A stretch of DNA of 64,000 bases from Symbiodinium natans. Taxonomy: Eukaryota > Sar > Dinophyceae > Suessiales > Symbiodiniaceae. The stretch covers positions 1 through 64,000 of the forward strand of contig CAJNDS010000739.1 of the NCBI GenBank assembly GCA_905221605.1, written 5' to 3'. The notes beneath the pieces were generated by a model. The model worked only from the letters and a program-made list of their open reading frames with translations. It was not told where the DNA came from and did no database searches. A program made the translations under genes and the position numbers. Shown here piece by piece: positions 31,180 to 42,029 of this stretch; the first letter of the stretch is position 1, and the number at the start of each line of letters is the position of its first letter.

Positions 31180-32865
31180 CGTTGAAGCACGAACACCGAG
31201 AACACCAGAATCCACAACTCCACAACCCACCACCTTGCCACAGCCAAGGCCATGGGTTGGCCTGGACGTCGCACAACGACCTCCATCCCCAGGCCTGATT
31301 GCCAAGAGTATGGCCGGAGTTCCCGTGGGGGTTAACAGCGTTGAGGTTTCACAAGACTCGCTGTCGTTCAGTATTCACATGATGCACCCATACACAGGAG
31401 CTACGTCGGCAGATGAATCTCACAGAGACCTTGCAAGCGAGGTGGCTTGACTGAAGCTGTAACTTCTATATTCGTAGGATTGCTGACAGGGCAGGCTTGT
31501 AGTGGCAGATGGTATTTCTCGCAACTCGCAACATCTTCCTCAGACGCAATCCGAGACACAGCACTCAACCTGGCTCAGGCGCGCACTTCCACCACTGAGC
31601 AAGAAGCAACAAACTTATCTCCACAAATGACTGAACTCAAGCCGCAGGCCTCGCAGCCCACGCCCATGCCACTGCCACTGATCGATACATCCATGGGCCG
31701 ACTTTGCACATCTTGCACGATGCAACACAAAAGACCTTCAATTCTCAAAGCTCGCCTGTGATCCTTACCCCCAAGCACCCCTGAATCAGGGGCCAGACAT
31801 ACAGCGCCAGCACCTGAAAGCCTCCCTACGTTACGCAAGCAAACTCACAAAACAGGCATGCATTGGCAAGACGAAATGGCTTAAGGATAGAATAGCTGAA
31901 GCGAAGCAGCTCTCGATCCAAGCCGCAAAAGTAATGGGTCAGGCGCATTCCATTCCATGATAACACAAGCCCAGGCCAGTGTCGACCAAGCGCTTCGCCA
32001 GAAACACCAAGCACATCTACAGTCTACCTTCGAGGCCTCATTCGTGCGCACACCACCCCCATACACCCACCAGCCGAAATCAACACCGACCCAAACAGCA
32101 CCAGAGAACTCCGCAAGGCCCACGGGCACACCTACATTCGTAAGGCGGCCCAGACGGACTTCTTGCCGAGGCGTAGTGGAGAGTGGCGAGGCATCTCACA
32201 AGGAGGAGGATTGCCTCACAGCGATAGTCGTCGAGATTTTCCCTTGCAAGGGCTCCTCACAAACCCTGCTGGCTTCCGATGTTTGCCAAGATCGTCAAGT
32301 TTTTTCGTTTGCAGCAAGGACTTGAGCATAGGTGGAGAGACACTCACTGCGGGTTCAGAACGGCTGGGTCAACCTTACAGCCTTACAGCCCAGTCACACC
32401 ATGTTGAGGGTACTGCACCTTGGACCCTCATTTACAGCATCTACACCTCTCCACAGTTTCGGGCTTCAGCACCCGGTGCACACACCAGCGCCCCAGCCAC
32501 AGCACATGCAGCATCCGACGAGGCTGTCCACACTGCATCCACGGACAACAGCTCAAGTTCTTCGGGCAAGTACGTAGACACCACCCCAAACAGATCGAAC
32601 GAAACTCTGACACATCTCTCGTATCGCGGAGGTACATAGAACAAGTGTTTGATGGACTGAACAGCACTGGCTTTGAATCCTCACAGCCCCCTGATTCAAG
32701 CCCCTTGTTAGCCAGATCCATCACCAAAGAGCTGGCTCCTGGGCTGTGGCAGAGAGGGTGCATGCTCAGATCCACTGCGCTTGGGCAAGGTGCCGCCGAT
32801 CGCCATCCACAAACTCGGTCTCGACCGGGAGGGGGACAGGCCGGTCCGTTAGGTCCATTCCAAGA
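31180..32865 (+). other. A/C-rich, stop-poor stretch, possible degraded coding element
   Basis: The + strand here is unusually rich in CAC/ACA words, and several overlapping frames stay open. The most protein-like phrases are LKDRIAEAKQLSIQAAK (about 31880-31930) and RELRKAHGHTYIRKAAQTDF (about 32102-32161), the latter running on to 32639. No family is recognised. It may be a relic of a retroelement or a low-complexity gene. There are no TTTAGGG arrays here. Confidence 0.3.
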
Positions 32866-32871
32866 GTTTTC

Positions 32872-32969
32872 AAGGGTCCATGTACCTATATAGTATCTAC
32901 TTGGCCCCTAAAAGCTACCATATTATGGGAACCCCTTGAAGGCCCAAGTATCCAGGTACATGGACCCTT
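32872..32969. mobile_element. Fold-back element, ~98 bp
   Basis: Left arm AAGGGTCCATGTACCT followed by TATCTACTTGGCC, right arm GGCCCAAGTATCC followed by AGGTACATGGACCCTT. These are reverse complements with few mismatches, around a loop of about 35 bp. No clear target-site duplication. Confidence 0.75.
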
Positions 32970-33394
32970 TGGGGAGAGTTCCCAAGAGATCACTAGCCAG
33001 GCGACCTGGTTACATTCGATCCGAGCCGTGCTCGCCACCCATAGTCCATGCAGGCCAACAGGGAAAGGGATCCTATGGCGCCGCGTAACCTTACATTCAA
33101 CATGCAAGGGCCTGTGCGCACATGTCCTGGTCAGACCTGGCATTTCTTACAGTTTTTTCGCTACACTGGAGGAGTAAGTATCGTTTTTTCAGCTACCACA
33201 TGTACTTCTGCAGGACCCGAAGTGCAGGGTTCGGAAAGCAGGCGCGCGGTAAGCTCGTCAGAGGTTTTTGAGTCACACCACATGCACGCGACATGTACTA
33301 CACTTTTACTACACAACTGCTTGAGCATCGAGTTGTCGAAAAGGCATCATGATGCAGCTGGTAGCTCCAAGACTTGTGGGTGAAGTGCCCAGCA

Positions 33395-33472
33395 ATCCCC
33401 TAAACCTTAAACCCTAAACCTTAAACCCTAAACCTAAAACCCTAAACCCTGGCCCTGAACCCTAAACCCGCT
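33395..33472 (-). repeat. Degenerate CCCTAAA array
   Basis: About ten imperfect units (CCTTAAA, CCCTGAA) ending about ten bases before a possible acceptor (CCAG 33478-33481). Confidence 0.85.
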
Positions 33473-33669
33473 TCTTGCCAGGACCTCTGCGCGCCGCGAC
33501 GGGCGACCGCCCCGGCCCTCGGGCCGCTGGATCAGCAAGATGCTTTTTTAGGGAAGGGTCTGCTGAGTTGAAGAAATGGTCCACTGCTAAGCTGGAAAAC
33601 CCCATTAAAAAGTATTGTCTTCGTGTTCTCCTTTATGACCCCCTTTTTCCCCTATTATCTTCTTTCTTT

Positions 33670-33960
33670 CGCTAATTCACAGATCACGCGTTCATTTCAT
33701 TCACTTGTATCTGTTGAGATTAGTTGAAAGAAGATAATAGTGTTTAAGGGGCGCATAAAAAGAGAATACAAAGAGCGCCCCATTAAAAGCCTGAATTTTA
33801 ATGATAAAATCATGCGTCCTTCGTCCTTATATTTTATTTTAAAATTATACAGTCTTTTAGTATTCTTATTATCCCGGGCGTACAGTATATTTATTATTGC
33901 CCGGGTGAACAGAAGATTATTAATACTAATATTACGGGCCCAATAGTAATAGAATGTTGG
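33670..33960. other. AT-rich island
   Basis: Low-GC sequence rich in TTATTAT and TATTAATACT words. The long minus-strand frame through it has no recognisable domain and is judged spurious. Confidence 0.5.
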
Positions 33961-34024
33961 CCCGTGAATACAATAAAACATTCCCACGGCAAGGACAGAT
34001 GCTGCTCCGTTTAGCATTTTGCAG

Positions 34025-36095
34025 TCAGATGAAGATGATGATGAGACAGATGAAGTCAGGCACTCCACGAGTCGATGCAGTGCCCGCAGCGGCAGCTGCG
34101 GCGGCAGCAGCAGCAGGGTGAAACGTTTTCCATAAACACGGTTTTGGACCGCGGCTGCGTCCCAAAGCACGGATGGCAGCCGGCGAAGCAGCGGGATGGT
34201 AATGGGTCTCAAGGACTCTGATTCAGGTGGTTCTGGATCCTACACCCTAAACTTCCTAAACCCTAAACCCTAAACCCTAAGAGGCAATATTCCTGCAAGA
34301 GCCCCAAGCTGTGGACATCCGGTCGTCCCAGTGAAGAAAGACTCCTCAACAGAGGCTTGACCCAGGGAGCACACGAGTCAAAGCAGTTCCAGAATCACGA
34401 GTCAAGGCAGTGCTGCCTCTGCAGTTCCCAAAGGGATGTAAATAGTGACAGGTTGGGATGTTCCCCCTTATATAAACAGTCCTTAATAGGGACTATAGTA
34501 CCCCTATTACAATCCCTATTAAGGACTCTTAGCATAAGGGGGAACATCCCAAGTGACAGTCTCCTGCTGTGCTGATGCTTGGCAGCACGGGAGATGAAGT
34601 TGAAATCCGAAATAATGTACAAAGCCTGCTTCCGCGGCAATCAGTTAGGACTGATGGCGCGGACACATCAGCCGACATGGATGCTGGTTATTTGCCTCTG
34701 TCGAAAGCAACGCTACCAGCTGGATTCCCCCCAACAAGAAAGGCTGCCTGGCAGTTCCTCCGTTTATCTCCGCAGGGGGCTCCTGTGTCCTGAGCACATA
34801 TCTGTAGCTGCAGGACTTCTGGGATCCTGTCACCTTCATGCCACCTGAGAGCCGGCGCCTCATCCCCCTTGCAAGGGTGATGAAGGATACGATGAGGAGG
34901 AGAAGGAGGATGAGAGTGATGAAACATCGTCATTCAGCTCTCTACAATGCCCGTTTTAGGCCGGCTGGCAGTTGACAGCAAGACCCTATGAGGCAGAGTT
35001 GGCATTCAGGAGGCTGTTCCTAACTTAGGGTCCCTTTATGGGGGGGTTCCTTCTATCACTATCTGAGAAGCGCCTATGAACCCCTCTGAGCCATCGCTTT
35101 TTCCGAGGCCGGGAGCGCGAGAAAGTGGACGACCTGCTGAAAGAGGAGGCGCCCTCACATGGGGGCTTGTTCGAAGGATGCCCCTTCTCGGGGTCCTGAT
35201 ATAGGATGTCCCCCCCCCCCTCCCCCCTCCGGCCAAAGACCGGATCTTAAACCCTGAGCCCTGAACCCTAAACCCTACACCCGACGTTTAAGCACCCGGC
35301 AGGAGAAGGAGACCGAAGACTATCTGGGCGCCATGACGCCCTCCTTCAGCCTTTCGGCGCCGGAGGCGAGAAATGAAGAGGTTTGAACGGGGGGTTGTTT
35401 TGGAGTATAGTGGTTGATAGTCGTATAATGGTAGTATGTAGTTTCATAGTGGAATAAATAGTCATATGGGGGTTTCCGAAATTAGGGGTACCCTGTTTGG
35501 GGTCCTCATTGTAAGGGAATCCTACTATTTCGGGGGGGGTCTATATTAGGAGTCCCTTATTTTCGTAAAACACCATCTAATGGTGAATAGTCGTATAGTC
35601 GTATGATTTCGTATATTTTAGTATCATGGTGTAGTAAGGAATTCCTCCAGCTGAAAGGCCAAGGACGAGGACATAGAGACAGGCCACGAGCGGGAGGCGC
35701 CGGGCGCTGCACCCTGGAGGAGAGCCTATCCCGCTTTGGCTGTTTTTGGGGGGCATGTGACATGTGGGGTACCTTCCTAGGGTCCTTTTTTAAAGGGGAT
35801 TCTCTACTATATTTGGGGGGTAAGAAGGGGTGCCCCTATTATAGGAAGCCCCCCCCCCCCCCCCCTGTGGTTTGGGCAGTAGGACACCTGAGCTCTCGGG
35901 TCAGGATCTTCCGCAACATGACTTTGGCCACGTGCTTCTTCTGGATCTGCGCCGGGGTGAGCGGCTCACAGCTGTCAAGACAGAGCAAGATGAAGAGTGA
36001 TAACGGTGCTCGCTGCTAGCTGTGTACAGGCATGGGAGTTCATGGCCGAGCTGCTCCCAGAACTCATTGACATGGGCTTGGCATTTGAGGCAAGG
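34025..36095 (+). CDS. Acidic protein with one membrane segment, discontinuous exons
   Basis: Exon-like pieces in order: SDEDDDETDEVR (34025-34060), GDEGYDEEEKEDESDETSSF (34876-about 34939), REREKVDDLLKEE (35108-35148, GC donor), EKETEDYLGAMTPSFSLSAP and EARNEE (35303-35380, GT donor), AKDEDIETGHEREAPGAAPW (35658-about 35730), IFRNMTLATCFFWICAG (35905-35956, GT donor, probable membrane helix) and AWEFMAELLPELIDMGLAFE plus AR (36030-36095). Several junctions agree in phase (35148/35303, 35380/35658, 35956/36030); others are not resolved, so exons may be missing. Introns carry inverted-repeat elements (34452-34551, 35468-35574, 35764-35866), and the last donor (36096) opens straight into a TTTAGGG array. 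The highly charged cytosolic-type region followed by a membrane segment is all that can be said of function. Confidence 0.5.
34241..34282 (-). repeat. CCCTAAA cluster
   Basis: About five units within the acidic-protein gene region. A similar short cluster is at 35249-35282, just upstream of the EKETEDYLG exon. Confidence 0.85.
34452..34551. mobile_element. Complete 100-bp palindromic element with 8-bp target-site duplication (family B)
   Basis: Left arm TTGGGATGTTCCCCCTTAT.., right arm ..ATAAGGGGGAACATCCCA, with inner arms AGTCCTTAATAGGGA / TCCCTATTAAGGACT also pairing. The octamer AGTGACAG stands directly outside each end (34444-34451 and 34552-34559). Copies: 60308-60392 (complete, its own 8-bp duplication) and 9451-9525 (truncated). 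Confidence 0.9.
35468..35574. mobile_element. Complete copy of the GGGGTACC element (family A), 107 bp with ~26-bp inverted ends
   Basis: The left end GGGGGTTTCCGAAATTAGGG pairs with the right end (reverse complement GGTGTTTTACGAAAATAAGG). The interior has TACCCTGTTTGGGGTCCTCA and GGGAATCCTACT. It is the only copy in the window where both ends are clear. Confidence 0.75.
35764..35866. mobile_element. Second family A copy
   Basis: GTGGGGTACCTTCCTAGGGT, AAAGGGGATTCT and ATTTGGGGGGTAAGAAGGGG, with GTGCCCCTATTATAGGA at the right. Lies 190 bp from the complete copy, in the next intron-like gap, and ends in a run of 18 C. Confidence 0.65.
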
Positions 36096-36180
36096 GTTTA
36101 GGGTTTAGGGTTTAGGGTTTGGGGTTTGGGGTTTGGGGTTTAGGGTTTAGGGTTCAGGGCTCAGGGTTTAGGGTTATGGG
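36096..36180 (+). repeat. TTTAGGG/TTTGGGG array at the start of an intron
   Basis: About 12 heptamers with TTTGGGG and TTCAGGG variants. The first GT of the array serves as the splice donor after the exon ending GLAFEAR. Confidence 0.9.
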
Positions 36181-37845
36181 GGTGGGAGAGCTCCAGCGAT
36201 GGACGCCTGTCAGAAGCTGGTCTGTTGTCTTGGGAGGATGAGATCGAAGCCCAGACAAAGCATTCCACACAGCGCCACGACGGCAGCAAATCCCTGCAAG
36301 GCTGCATACACCTGGAAGATTTTTCTGTTCTGCAATATCAGGAAGATGCACCAAGATATTGGACCCAGGTTGAATCTGGAACACGTTCGCCTTCAGCCTG
36401 TGGATGCGATAGGTGCGATGTGGGAAGGGATCGTAATGTGCGCGAGTGTAATCCTTCCGGACATTTCCTGACCAGCCTTTGCGGGGGAGCACAGAGCCTC
36501 TCTGATGGCTCTACGCTGGACGCCCAGAGACTCTTCCACAAAGCTTCGTGCTGTACCGGCTAAGCTTGACAGCAGCTACTGGAAGTATAGGATCGGCTTC
36601 AAGAATGAAGTTCCTAAGAATACAATATTAATACTAAAGGCCCATCCACGGACACACGCTTCTTTCAATCTCATGAAATCCTATCCTTTGGTTCACTAGT
36701 TTTAATAGGACCGCAGGCTTGGGGCTTATGCACTATTCACCCTTGGGAGCGTTTCCTTGGGCTTCTTCCTCACTCATAGAATTCGTATTATTATAAGCGT
36801 ATTAACGTACACCATCAATGCTAATACTAATGTTAAGGGAACACGCATAAAACCCAGACCACGTTCCTTTCACTCCTGTCTTTGTTCCCTTATAATTATA
36901 GTCCTTCACGTCTTATTACGAAGTGAAACCATTACTTGTATTTATAAGGGCGTGAGTGAAATGAACAGACGCATGAAATACAACTAAGGGGCGAACGAAG
37001 CACGAACTCCCAACCTTTCCAGACGGCCTAATTGTTCACTCCCTGAGGCACTGCTGTCAAGTCCGCCCACTACGAGCAGGTCAACATTACGTGGCCTTAT
37101 CCTGGCATTAGGCGGGACAAACATGGAGAAACCGGCAGTGCAATTCGCAGTGCATTTGGAGTGGAGATTCGGCTTCAGGCCGACGGGATTGTCTTGTGAT
37201 GCACATGGGCGGCATTTGCTCGCTGCGAGCTTATCGGCTTGAAGCAGAGAGCGATCACAGACACCTGATCGCTGCAATCAGCAGGTCACGGATGGCCTGT
37301 CTGCGTTCTTGGCTGCAGTGGAAGAGGCAGGTTTGGAGCAAACTTTGTGCGCTGTGTGAAGACAACATTGCAGGCTCCAGCTGCCGACGATGGCATGAGG
37401 CGTACGGAAGCTTTCGCTAGATGTTGCACTTTGCTCGGACGACTGGGTTTGAGAAGGCTGCGGCATTCTAGGCCGGCGATCCGCACGGAGTTCAAGCAGG
37501 TGGATCACAGTGCAGGCACTGATTTTCCATGCCGATGGGGTTGTCCTTCTGATGCTCAGATCGACTCCTGCGCGGCGCTCCTGGGACAGCGGCTCCAGGA
37601 CAACGTGCTGGGCCGGGTCGGGCTTGTGCTCGTTGAATGCAGCTTAGGGCCCAAAAAGGCCCACAGTTGCAGTTCCCTAAGAAGCCCTGAATATCTAAGG
37701 GGTTCCTTTTAAGGGCCCATACTAAGGGACCATGAAACAATCCCAAGAAGTTTCCTGACTGCAAAGAACTCCATAGTAGAGCTCTAAAGCCCAGGCGAGA
37801 ATTCTTCCCAACTCCGTACCGATATATACCGATATACTCCCCTCA
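36181..37845. other. No gene resolved
   Basis: Includes an AT-rich island (36660-36980). After CAG near 37285 a phrase VTDGLSAFLAAVEEAGLEQT is protein-like and may be an exon, but neighbouring exons were not found. Confidence 0.35.
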
Positions 37846-37914
37846 CAGAGATGATTTTCGTGCGCATAAAATCAGACATGATTTTCATGATGTTTGTGCG
37901 CACAGAAATCATGT
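37846..37914. repeat. Small inverted repeat
   Basis: GATGATTTTCGTGCGCATA pairs imperfectly with TTGTGCGCACAGAAATCATG across a loop that itself repeats CATGATTTTCATGAT. Possibly another fold-back element. Confidence 0.5.
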
Positions 37915-38714
37915 AGTGCCCAACTCTTGCCATACTTGCTGGATTCCTGAGATTTCTCGAAAGCAGCAGGACACAGCTTTGTCCTGCGCAGACAACTCGA
38001 CCGCGAGCTGCGAGGCTAGACTATGTCGTTTTGGAGCCCTTGCTAGGCATGCGTCACCTTGCGCAATATGGTGCAATCACAGTACATGGTGCATTGGTCA
38101 GCCATCGCATGAACGCATCAAGAAGTGAGCGAGCATGGCACAGAGCTCACCTAGGTGAAGGGCCAGGCATCCAAAACCCCTGATTTCCTATTCAAGCGTG
38201 GTTGAACTTCAGCGAGGGAGCAAAATAAGCCACGGCTTGGTTGGGAGCCGCATTAGCCAATTCCAACAGCCGGAGCAGCTGGAGAAGAAGGTTCCTTTGT
38301 GCGAAGGACTTGCGAAGCCGGCAGAGAACTTCACTGCGCAACTCTTTACGAACAATGCCGAATGTACAACATGTGTCCTACACAGGCCCACGCGCACACT
38401 GCATGCGCACTGAGCGGTGAAGCAAACGATCTACGCATATCGAGTTTGCAGGCCATGGTGCTGCATCAGCAGGGCCAGCGGGTGGCAGCGTGCCACCTTT
38501 CAGGTCGCGGAGGCTGCATGACTTCAGACAGAAGCAGCCCCGGAAGCCATTCCAAAAAACGCAGAATCTGGCCATGGAAATAGGCAATGGAGTCGTGTGG
38601 CTGAGGCAAGTGTAGTAAGTGTGGTTGCGCAGTCTCCAGGTGGTCTCAGCCTGTCGGTGGCGTCCTCGTGGCTTTCGGGCATGCCCATGGCCTCAGCCAG
38701 GACTTTGACTACAT

Positions 38715-38770
38715 GGGGGGGTTTTCCGCAAAATAGGGGTACCTTGTTGGGGTTACGGGGATCCTATTGT
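38715..38770 (+). mobile_element. Family A element copy
   Basis: GGGGGGTTTTCCGCAAAATA, GGGGTACCTTGTTGGGGTTA and GGGATCCTATT match the complete copy at 35468. Truncated at the right. Confidence 0.65.
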
Positions 38771-40020
38771 TATTTCTGTGACGTTTTGTGAAGTCAAAAT
38801 TGCAAGTTCTGCTCGTAGCAGTGATGACGTTTCGATGTGTCCCATTGACGTTATTCCCCATAGCAGATGGCAGCCGCGTCGCATCATGCCCCCAGTTCCA
38901 ACTTGGCCTGCTTGTCCTCGGGGATCCATCTGTTCGCTTCATGCCCAGGCGTTCGGACCGCAAGTCCGAGCAGGCGTGTGGGTCTCTAGGTTTCGGGGTG
39001 CAAAACGGCACTGTTGCCCATGGTCAGGCCAAGCTCGGCGGCCGAATTTCTAGCGTTGTGAGGGATGTGGGTTGTTTAATTTTAATCCTGCGCGACGCGC
39101 CTCGGCCGGGGCCCCGCACAGCCGCGAGGTTGCTGTCGACCATATGTCCCTGGTCCTGTTGCGCCGTCCGCTCCCGCACAGCTATCGCCTACAAGGGGTA
39201 CCCATTACGGGCAAAGTCCCAAACAAAGGGGAGGGGAGAACCTGCTTTGTGCTACCCATACACCCACCGGAGTTGGGGTGACCCAGCCTTGGGGCTGCTC
39301 TCCGCTTCCGAATAAAGATACTAAAGCTCGACATCTTGCAAGTGGCGGCATGCCCTAACCGGAACTTCATCTTCACAGATACTCAAGCGCGTTGGGGGGG
39401 GGGGAAGGATTGAAAGGCGGCGGGCTCGACAGGTGCAAAAGCAGCGTAGCCACTGACCTCACCTGCCCTCAGCCAACCATTGTTGCCCTCGAAAAAGAGG
39501 CGGGGGAGGTTCATCTTTGCTGGAGTGAGAGTCCGTACGCACCAGCAGCATAGGGTGGGGTCGGATTGAACGGCCACTGTTGACAGCAGGAAGACTGGCA
39601 CCAGGTTTGAGGTTTAGGCCTCCCAAATTTCGTCTGGTGTCGTGCACTGCCTGGGGTGTTTCTGGGAAACCTCTGATCTGATGCAATCTAGTGACTTTTC
39701 AAGCGCATCTGTTTGGGGCGTGGCTGCCCGTATGCTGCGGCAAGTGTGGAGGGAGGTTATCATTACGGGCACTTCGTCACCAGCATCCTGCAAGGCAAAG
39801 GGATCTCAAGACTTGGCATGTCTCATGCGGGTTCTTGCGAAATGCTCACCCGCAAGCCGTTGTTGCGGCCTAACATTTTTCTCAGCTGTGTGAGGGAGGG
39901 CCGGTACAAGTAGTGCGTCTGGTGGTGCCAGAGGCAGTGTTGAAACTCACAAAAGCGGCTTTTGTGCGAAGGGCATTTTCTAGCGAGGTCACACGAGGTC
40001 AACCGAAAGTGGCGGACTCA

Positions 40021-40143
40021 AATCCCCCCTCGCCCTCGCGCTCTCCCTCTCCCTCTCCGCCTCCGTCCCTCTCTCCCTCTCTCTCTCTCTCGCTCTCTGT
40101 CTCTCTCTCTCCCTCTCTCTCTCTCTCTCTCGCTCCTCCCTCG
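40021..40143 (+). repeat. CT-rich simple-sequence tract
   Basis: CTCTCTC and CCTCTC repeats over about 120 bp. The Ser/Pro/Leu-rich frames through it are low complexity. Confidence 0.85.
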
Positions 40144-40944
40144 CTATCTGGCGGCGAGCCCTCCAGAAATGAAAAGATTCCGTTTAAACATCCCTGGGAT
40201 TAACGTCCCGATGCGACCTCAGACCTCCGTTTCTGGTGACCCGACCCGACCCGACCGCAATGTCCAGCATGAAATTGTACGAACAAACCCAGTGTTCCAA
40301 GTCTGAGGACGAAGGGTCTTCACTCGAGAAGTAAGTTTATGTTCGATTTTAAGTTGGGCTTCTTGGCGATACTTAGTCTTGACTCCAGCCGGTCGTTCCA
40401 ATTCTGTCCTGAACCTTAAACTACAAATCCTGGCCAGGCCCAGTTCCTCATGGTGGATCCGATCTGCCAAGAAGCCCAGTAACACCTGCACGGTGGCTAC
40501 TTAGGACAGTTTCTCAGGAGCATATCCAGCTTCACACACCGCTTCATAACCCGGACGAGTAGCATGTGCCGTAACTGGGGGGGGGGGGGGGGCCCAGGCA
40601 GCTCAGACTCGCTTGGTGCCGGCTGCACCTCCGTCCATCTGCCAAGTGTTCTGCCAGGATAGCCATCAACTTGCAGAAATGGCAACCTAGGACCTAGGAT
40701 GAATAGACCCACACCTTCCGGCTTCTTGTGATTCCACAAAAGACCCAACTCTGGTACAGTTGTACTTTGTGAGCTTGTGGTTTCCCGCCAGGTGGGGACA
40801 TCCAAATGGCGGCTGGCGCGCCTTCAACGGGGGACGCAAGGTATCGGTAGTAGTTTCAAGGAGCAATTCTGCGGGACCGGCATGTGCCTCGAGGTGATGA
40901 CTTGATTCCCCTGGATGTAACCGATGACAAGGACTCCAGAGTCG

Positions 40945-40998
40945 GGTTTAGGGTTTAGGGTTTAGGGTTTAGGGTTTAGGGTTTAGGGTTTAGGGTTT
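40945..40998 (+). repeat. TTTAGGG array
   Basis: About eight perfect heptamers. Confidence 0.95.
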
Positions 40999-41142
40999 AC
41001 GAGCACGGGCTCTGGTGACTGAAGTCCTTGGAAGCCTACCAGGATGCAGAGCGTCACCGTCCCAAAGCCATGCGCCTGATGACGGAACGGTGCGCAACTG
41101 CTTTGTCGGGTGTAGACATCCGACACGCAGCCGACGCGTGAG

Positions 41143-41252
41143 GTACTTGGGAGTGCTCCGGGACGACAAAACGCTGGAGCTGCTGGACTTGGACAACGGC
41201 GCCTCAACTCAAGCCATGCAGAAAGCTGCTCGCTCGCTCGGAACTGCAGAGC
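41143..41252 (+). CDS. Possible exon, function unknown
   Basis: After GAG (41140-41142) a frame reads YLGVLRDDKTLELLDLDNGA then STQAMQKAARSLGTA. The charged/helical composition is typical of coding sequence and the acceptor is AG|G, but neither neighbouring exons nor a family were identified. Confidence 0.35.
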
Positions 41253-42029
41253 CCGTCAGTCGAAAAGTGCCGAAAGGTGGAGCAACATCTGCAAAGCTCA
41301 CGCTTCAGACGAAAACGTGCGGAAGCTCAGCGCTCCCACCTAGCCTCGTACTTTGCAGCTTGCACCTGGTATAGAGCTGGCCCAGTCCGGCTTTCAAAGC
41401 CTTGCAGGCATCTGGAGAGCTTCTGTGCCAGCAGCGATCACATGTACCTGCTTGGGTCCGGCTCACACCCATCCCTGTGCTCGCCTTAAGAGGAATTGTG
41501 TCGAATTCGTATGTTAAGTGCACGCTTACATCGGGTATTTTCTGTCCGGGACTTGCAGCTTGTGAGGTTGCGAGTTCCGCTCCGGGCGGCCTTCGCTGGG
41601 TGAGTGGCCGTAGGCAGCCGCAGTTTCCAGTCCAGCAACACGGCCTCTGCGTCTCGAATGTCCTTAGTCTTCAGCTCCAAAAGAAAATCTAGACAAAAGC
41701 AAAAGCAAAAAGTAAAACTAAACCAAACTAAAACAGCTAAAGGTCAAGTGACCACAGGGTCAAAGGTTCGATCGCGATCTCCAGATTTTAGCAGGCAAGC
41801 ACCCGCTGCGCGAAGACTGGAGCGCGTCGACAAGCCTGGAGTCGAGAGAAAAGAATGAGAAGGCTTGCAAGTGCAACTTGCCAAACGTGCCGAGGGCAAC
41901 AATTTGAGCACCTTGGGCCGATCCTTGTGTTCTGTTCGGGTGCGGTGCACGTTGCGTCTCAAGCCAGATTGTGATCCCTGTACTAGAGAACTTTCACCGA
42001 CTGTAACCGCTAGGCTTCTCCTGGAAGCC

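Larger units (their letters stand above)
37915..41130. other. No gene resolved
   Basis: Contains a family A element (38715-38770), a CT-rich tract (40021-40143), a GACCC pentamer run (40239-40257), a run of 16 G (40576-40591) and a TTTAGGG array (40945-40998). The 176-codon frame 38788-39315 begins with a non-ATG codon and has no recognisable domain. Confidence 0.35.

Noticed and set aside
33697-34212. A 171-codon minus-strand frame
   Set aside because: Half of it lies in an AT-rich island, and the rest is antisense to the acidic exon and a CAG-rich stretch.
38788-39315. A 176-codon frame with a hydrophobic start
   Set aside because: Begins with a non-ATG codon, has no recognisable domain and includes phrases typical of random GC-rich sequence; kept only as a note.
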